Assembly (NCBI GenBank): GCA_002371135.1
Contig: DFGB01000065.1
Coordinates: forward strand, 14,016 to 31,494
Source of the DNA: Verrucomicrobia bacterium UBA3761
GTDB taxonomy: Bacteria; Verrucomicrobiota; Kiritimatiellia; RFP12; UBA1067
Direction of reading: 5' to 3'
DNA length: 17,479 nucleotides
Shown: positions 14,001 to 17,479 of the stretch, in pieces
How positions within the stretch are numbered: position 1 is the first letter of the stretch
Layout of the letters: each line of letters begins with the position of its first letter
Position numbers and translations under genes: made by a program
The notes under the pieces: generated by a model
Database searches by the model: none
The model's input: the letters and a program-made list of their open reading frames with translations, nothing else
Told to the model about the DNA's origin: nothing

Positions 14001-16341
14001 AGATCCACTCGGCAACGCTGTTGTCTATGAATACGACCTTCGAGGCCTCAAGACCTACGAAGGCGGCGCGACTTACCCTGTCCGCTACACCTACGACGTC
14101 TTCGGCAACAAGACTACTATGATGACCTATCGCAATGGATCGCTTGGCCCAGATTCCGGAGATGTTACGACCTGGCTTTACGATGAGGCGTCTGGCTCAA
14201 TGACCAACAAGATCTACGCCGATGGCAAAGGACCGTCCTACAGCTACACCCCCGACGGCAAGCTTTCCCAGCGCACTTGGGCTCGCGGCATCGTCACCGA
14301 CTACTCCTACGACAACTGGGGCAACCTTACTAACACAGTCTACTCGGATGGTACTCCGACAATCGCGCTTTCTTACGATGCCCTTGGCCGTCAAACTGAA
14401 GCTCATGATGCCGCCGGCATAACCACATTCATTTACGACTCCTTCGGCTCTCTCACCAACGAAGCCGTGTTTGGCGTCGCTGGAACGAATATCATCATCC
14501 GCCACTGGGATAACTTCGGCCGCAATGCTGGCTACGCCCTGAACGGCACCCGCCAGTCGACTCTCGCCTACGATCCCGCCACCGGCCGTCTCGCGACGAT
14601 GCACGCTTCCGGAAGCGAAACGCCGTTTACCTGGAACTATCTCGCCGACAGCGACCTTAAGTCATCCCTTGCGTACCCGAATGGTTTGACCGCCTCATGG
14701 CAATACGACGCAAACAACCAGTTGCTTCAAGTCTGCAACGCATTCCCGACCAACGTCATTTCGCAGTACGACTACACATACGACGCTGCTGGCCGCCGCG
14801 TCGCTTGCGGGAAGTCCGGCAGCGCATTCGCGCAGAACGACACTCTCTCGTACGGCTACAACGAAAAGAGCGAGCTTACGAATGCTGTAGCCGCTGTTGA
14901 TTCGGACTACCGCTACGCCTACGACTTCGACAACATTGGAAACCGCGAGACAGCCTCCGAACGCGGCACGAACCACACCTACGCGGCAAACAGCCTTAAC
15001 CAGTATACTTCGATTTCCAACTTTGCGTCCTCTGCGTTCTTTGCGGCCGATTTCATACCTCAGTTCGACGACGACGGCAATCAGACTCTGATCAAAACCG
15101 CGACGGGCATTTGGTCCGTAACGTACAACGGCGAGAACCGCCCAATCCTTTGGGAGAATGTTTCTACAAACTCACCTACTCCCAACTCCTCCACTCCTAC
15201 ACTGATCTCCATGTCCTACGACCGCATGGGGCGTCGCGTCACCAAGAACAATCAGCGGTTTGTCTACGATGGCTATTTGCAGATCGCCAACTTCGAACAT
15301 CAAACATCGAACATCAAACTTCAAACATTCATCTGGGATCCGACCGAACCAGTCGCGACACGCCCGCTCGCATGGAACTCTTCAACTTTTCAACCTTTCA
15401 ACTCGTCAACTTCATACTACACTCACGACGGCAACAAGAACGTTTCCGAAGTTATCACCGTTGATGGCTCTCTCGCCGCGCATTACGAGTACGCCCCATT
15501 CGGTGCCGTCACCGCCCAGTGCGGCACATCCGTCGCAGACAACCCCTGGCGATTCTCAAGTGAGTATGCAGAGGATGACACCGCGACGGTGTATTACAAC
15601 TACCGCCATTACGAACCAGTGATGGGGAGGTGGATGAGCAGGGACCCGATAGGCGGGAAAATAGAAATAATGATCTATGGATATTTACGTAATAGGCCAA
15701 CTGACAAAAGAGATTTTATTGGTTTGTTTGACGATGGTGGATATGTTTGTCTTGAAAAACAGGGTGTGTACGAATATGTCCCATCTGTTGGCTTTGTTTA
15801 TAAGGAAGTATGTGTAGCATGGGAGTATAAGAAGGGGCACAAAGATTTCCCAAATAATGGAACTAATTGTCCCTTCGATTATACGGCCGAAGATAATAGC
15901 ATTTGGACATCACCATTTACGCCTTGGGGGTTGTGGCGTCATTTTAGATCGATGGAAGATGTAATTAGCGACATATTTGATTTATTGGAGAAACCTCGTT
16001 GCGACGCCAAGAGATTTCAGAGTCTGATGCATCAGCTTCAAGATTTTTTCACCCATTACAATCGATCTGGGGAGGTGTTTTCATGCGAGATTAAGTGGCG
16101 ATGGTATACACTTGGCCATTTGTTGGGGGGGACTGCACCAGATCTAGATGATTTCGCACAGGGTGACGCATTTGATGATGCAAAGACTATGACAGAATAT
16201 ATGTTGAAGATCTGGCATGATAATTGCATCTTGTGTTCAACCGCCCCGTGTGAGTGGAAGCCAAACCCAGCTCGAAAAACAGGGTCTGGCAATATGCCGA
16301 GCGCACCAGACTTGAAGACATGGAAGCCTGAGTCAAAATGA
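11014..16341 (+). CDS. RHS/YD-repeat polymorphic toxin with zinc-PLC/HET-C-like C-terminal tip
   Basis: A 1775-residue protein. Residues 1-25 are a Sec signal peptide (LSLAFAAFLSPLAVFGGA). ATG 11014 or 11017 is the start; AGGTG, overlapping the previous gene's stop, is the ribosome site. Residues 30-390 form the N-terminal region, including DLGETTPWTGSMPCALKMF. YD repeats (YTYDDADRVIS, YDSLGRLVS and similar) run from about 400 to 1520 and should build the hollow RHS shell. The core ends YYNYRHYEPVMGRWMSRDPI, and the self-cleavage pair is D1544 (DPIGG) and D1567 (DFIGL, usually DPxGL), spaced normally. The 204-residue tip after L1571 carries H1673-x3-D1677-x3-H1681, with WRH1643F before and GH1702 and PD1710 after. 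It is likely an antibacterial or host-directed toxin; the next gene is the candidate immunity gene. Confidence 0.93.
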   Translation: MMNKTRYSILSLAFAAFLSPLAVFGGANLRTNPPECDKNSEDCGCDTGKEVAAACIKVNLDLGETTPWTGSMPCALKMFADSDSPNVFSQDSLYAVLGGYTFKRLGQKTMADGVTPAEVVFSHPLGEPVHFVFREGESWGRPAPGVHIKMDDRLMMVDAEGWATANDPVYYDLYVGDGTRRRFLATNMMGALGQLVSITDARGVTLTPADMGVEIIYDANGVRQFLTPSRLADVTPFPGFKGFEVKVYPLQSVPEKDAASGLYVPPQTTPVRHLEVRPENGWRRAVVTLRKGGGDPVSYVFDYAMSDWSLTRPSGVQERKERAIASGKSAYIKNETVAPDGTLLSRKVKNYKWMSWGFAMTNRVEGFGGVTDTTTWTYYTSGNGKGQVKTERRQSGLLMQYTYDDADRVISKTRSGPDMMTETTTYDYTPVDPSDPVLPVDTRPRTIVRKLNNIECERTYYVYSPLTNIVERVGTQSAPYGGTNVLRTVTAFCPVVANDVRSGLVAAVRHEDGKLDLYDYELSSNCWIRTVTHLHEQSPSPVSGKTTRDITITNARGEEIETCTEAFIDGIWYTISRNRMTYNSEGKRITSENLAGQVTTTAWDCCHKVSEVQPDGSTTTWDYDDEGRMIASSRLIPLDMTNVTWLTTCYRYDDLGRQVATWQTNLAAQVGLPVTRTRYDQLGRVIARVDQLGNTTTTEYSPDGRTVFVRNPNTSTVTYARNAFGDTLSITGTAVTPEFYTYGISPDGTRWSRTIQGETANSPRFTKRYENLLGQTIREERSGFQGAILATAHGYDSLGRLVSTSADYEPTVDYTYDMTGNRIATVRSAGDQWRKTETQSLFIVTNRVVWLAKTNVVSCSDVAIAPLVTASARQLTGLNSHTPLLTTTTDIRGNTTENWLSVTNSSEITCQRVPYATNIIEFKHRYGIPVMDISVSAVTNTYAYDSLGRQIAHTDGRGNTRQKEYNAYGQLLTDIDALGNRTSFAYDQFGNLASVTDPLGNAVVYEYDLRGLKTYEGGATYPVRYTYDVFGNKTTMMTYRNGSLGPDSGDVTTWLYDEASGSMTNKIYADGKGPSYSYTPDGKLSQRTWARGIVTDYSYDNWGNLTNTVYSDGTPTIALSYDALGRQTEAHDAAGITTFIYDSFGSLTNEAVFGVAGTNIIIRHWDNFGRNAGYALNGTRQSTLAYDPATGRLATMHASGSETPFTWNYLADSDLKSSLAYPNGLTASWQYDANNQLLQVCNAFPTNVISQYDYTYDAAGRRVACGKSGSAFAQNDTLSYGYNEKSELTNAVAAVDSDYRYAYDFDNIGNRETASERGTNHTYAANSLNQYTSISNFASSAFFAADFIPQFDDDGNQTLIKTATGIWSVTYNGENRPILWENVSTNSPTPNSSTPTLISMSYDRMGRRVTKNNQRFVYDGYLQIANFEHQTSNIKLQTFIWDPTEPVATRPLAWNSSTFQPFNSSTSYYTHDGNKNVSEVITVDGSLAAHYEYAPFGAVTAQCGTSVADNPWRFSSEYAEDDTATVYYNYRHYEPVMGRWMSRDPIGGKIEIMIYGYLRNRPTDKRDFIGLFDDGGYVCLEKQGVYEYVPSVGFVYKEVCVAWEYKKGHKDFPNNGTNCPFDYTAEDNSIWTSPFTPWGLWRHFRSMEDVISDIFDLLEKPRCDAKRFQSLMHQLQDFFTHYNRSGEVFSCEIKWRWYTLGHLLGGTAPDLDDFAQGDAFDDAKTMTEYMLKIWHDNCILCSTAPCEWKPNPARKTGSGNMPSAPDLKTWKPESK
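15164..15414 (+). repeat. Three low-complexity inserts in the RHS core
   Basis: Three short simple-sequence stretches interrupt the late RHS core in frame. They are ACTCC/CTAC words at about 15164-15202 (protein STNSPTPNSSTPT), AACATC/AAACTTC words at 15292-15330 (FEHQTSNIKLQT), and TCAACTTT-type words at 15381-15414 (SSTFQPFNSST). They lie between well-formed YD units and are Asn/Ser/Thr-rich, so probably surface loops. Confidence 0.65.
15727..16338 (+). other. Toxin tip domain: zinc-dependent phospholipase C/HET-C-like
   Basis: This is the segment released if the RHS core cleaves after L1571. It shows WGLWRHFRSMEDV (H1643), MHQLQDFFTHYNRSG (H1673, D1677, H1681), then YTLGHLLGGTAPDLDDF (H1702, D1710) and an acidic helix ending IWHDNC (H1735). 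The order HF, H-x-x-Q-D-x-x-x-H, GH-(x)n-PD is what I know from the PLC/P1-nuclease/HET-C-like metal-dependent effector class. Seven cysteines are also present. Composition is AT-rich compared with the core. Substrate is not determined: membrane phospholipid is favoured, nucleic acid is an alternative. Confidence 0.65.
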
Positions 16342-17411
16342 TGAAATATCCATTAAAGCCGTTGATGTTGTCAGTGCCGGTAATATGCTTATATGGCTGC
16401 TCCACTTGCGATTTCACCGTGAGGAGCTCGCAGAGCATGGAGATTCGGCTGAAGTCCGCAGGAAGTCGACACGGAACTCGCGAGTACATGTTTCAGTATG
16501 ACCAGGACAAAGGTGAGTTGTATTCATTTCAGGTTCTTTATTCAAAGACTAATGGATGGTCTTCGTTGCCTACGGTTGTTCGACGATATTCATTAACTGC
16601 TGGGGTATGCGGCGAATGGCTTTTGCCGTATAGTTTTTCACCATTAGCTCTGGATTTGATTCCTTTCAGTAATGCCCGAATAGCAGTCGTCGGTAATGAT
16701 TGTTTTCTTGCGCAGTCAAAAAATCATTCTGCCGAGGACGGAGGAGGCGATCTGGTGAGATTCCAGTTGTCTGGCGATCGTCTGGGGCGCAGCGAGCCTA
16801 AAGTACTGCACATCCTGCCGTCAAACCTAATTTGCGACGGTTTGGTGCGGGTAAGCGATTCTCGCATGCTGATAGAGATATATGACATAGCGAAAGAGAG
16901 GCGCATGTTTGCCGTTTTTGATTGTAATGAGGACGAAATCTACCATGTCTGCGATGTATATAGGGTGGCAGTATCACCAGACGGGAAGAGCTTTGTTGCG
17001 CTTGAAAATGGCAATGATGGGCGCATCGCGTTGTATGATGTGGAATCATGCGCGATAGAAGAGATTTCTGCAATCAAATTGCCACTTCACGAACTTCATG
17101 GACTGCATGTTCGTTGGATAAATCAGAGCGTTGTAATGTTTTGGACAGGAAATGGTTCATGGTGGCTGTATCATGTGCAAAAGAGATGTTTGTTTAAGAA
17201 TGGGGTTGTCCCTTTGCGCAAAGACGAATATGTTAAGACAGTGTTGGGGCGCGATAAATTTTTAATTCGAGAGCATACTGCGGGTCTTTTCCAGCCAAAT
17301 CAGTTTATTGCCACGTTACAGGCGAATGGGGACGTTGTCCGGCGAAAAGTAGGAGGACGATTTTCCCCCAAGAAAATGCTAACGGAAGATTATTTTTATG
17401 CAGAAGAGTGA
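16338..17411 (+). CDS. Lipoprotein, candidate immunity protein of the RHS toxin
   Basis: A 357-residue protein of no family I recognise. It begins with a lipoprotein signal peptide: Lys at 3 and 7, a hydrophobic stretch, and lipobox L18-Y19-G20-C21, so the mature protein should be lipid-anchored at Cys21. The rest is beta-rich, with a blade-like stretch at about 207-236 (YRVAVSPDGKSFVALE followed by GRIALYDVES) that suggests a beta-propeller. The ATG overlaps the toxin stop (ATGATGA), giving strict coupling, and the gene shares the toxin tip's lower GC. Immunity genes of RHS toxins sit exactly here. A periplasmic lipoprotein would fit immunity against a membrane-attacking enzyme, as with Tli proteins for type VI phospholipases; this is inference. 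Confidence 0.65.
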   Translation: MMKYPLKPLMLSVPVICLYGCSTCDFTVRSSQSMEIRLKSAGSRHGTREYMFQYDQDKGELYSFQVLYSKTNGWSSLPTVVRRYSLTAGVCGEWLLPYSFSPLALDLIPFSNARIAVVGNDCFLAQSKNHSAEDGGGDLVRFQLSGDRLGRSEPKVLHILPSNLICDGLVRVSDSRMLIEIYDIAKERRMFAVFDCNEDEIYHVCDVYRVAVSPDGKSFVALENGNDGRIALYDVESCAIEEISAIKLPLHELHGLHVRWINQSVVMFWTGNGSWWLYHVQKRCLFKNGVVPLRKDEYVKTVLGRDKFLIREHTAGLFQPNQFIATLQANGDVVRRKVGGRFSPKKMLTEDYFYAEE

Positions 17412-17434
17412 GGGGGGGGCGGTCGAACTGTAAG

Positions 17435-17479
17435 ATGACAAAACGGGAGATAGTCACTGTTGGCGGAATTGCGCTGTTG
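17435..17479 (+). CDS. Start of a further gene (partial, 15 codons)
   Basis: An ATG 23 bases after the lipoprotein stop opens a frame that runs to the window edge, reading MTKREIVTVGGIALL. A charged start followed by a hydrophobic run would suit a membrane or exported protein. In-frame upstream codons reach back to a GTG at 17408 overlapping the lipoprotein stop, so the true start is unsure. No clear ribosome site precedes either start. Nothing can be said about function. Confidence 0.4.
   Translation, partial: MTKREIVTVGGIALL

Noticed and set aside
15727..16338. RHS tip as an HNH, deaminase or ADP-ribosyltransferase toxin
   Set aside because: No HNH, HxE/PCxxC or RSE-type motif is present; the His/Asp pattern fits a zinc-PLC/HET-C-like domain better.

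Overview
The window has two parts: a conserved ribosomal and secretion gene cluster at the left, and an accessory region ending in an RHS polymorphic-toxin locus at the right. All genes face right except one. The mix of high-GC, C-ending codons, small HU-like proteins with a DUF4469-type tail, surface proteins with DxDGDG calcium-loop repeats, and Sec-exported RHS proteins suggests a PVC-superphylum bacterium (Kiritimatiellota, Verrucomicrobiota or Lentisphaerota). That placement is inference; no marker here settles it.

Left part (1-3756): the 3' end of tuf, rpmG, tRNA-Trp(CCA), secE, nusG, rplK, rplA, rplJ and rplL, in the classical order for translation elongation, protein export, transcription elongation and the ribosomal stalk. 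A strong terminator follows rplL directly, so rpoB and rpoC are not in their usual place. An unusual tandem array of short AT-rich words lies between rpmG and the tRNA.

Middle part (3757-6838): a leftward gene for a sigma-70-like helix-turn-helix protein has its Shine-Dalgarno sequence and start inside a perfect inverted repeat. Divergent from it is a two-gene operon for HU-like/DUF4469-like proteins, closed by a terminator. Next come a well-formed promoter, tRNA-Pro(CGG), and an intergenic region holding a roughly 180-bp palindromic element with imperfect terminal inverted repeats.

Right part (6839-17479): three tightly coupled genes. The first encodes a 1390-residue exported protein with 13 DxDGDG-type calcium loops and two copies of a LamG-like module. 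The second encodes a 1775-residue RHS/YD-repeat protein with its own Sec signal peptide. The third encodes a 357-residue lipoprotein and overlaps the toxin gene by 4 bases.

The RHS core ends in a slightly degenerate self-cleavage motif, and base composition falls abruptly there (about 58% to 27% GC in adjacent 60-base blocks). The 204-residue tip carries an H-x3-D-x3-H motif, an upstream WRHF and a downstream GH...PD, resembling the zinc-dependent phospholipase C / HET-C-like fold. My leading hypothesis is a Sec-exported RHS toxin attacking membrane lipid or another phosphoester, paired with a lipoprotein immunity factor in the periplasm. A further gene appears to start at the right edge.
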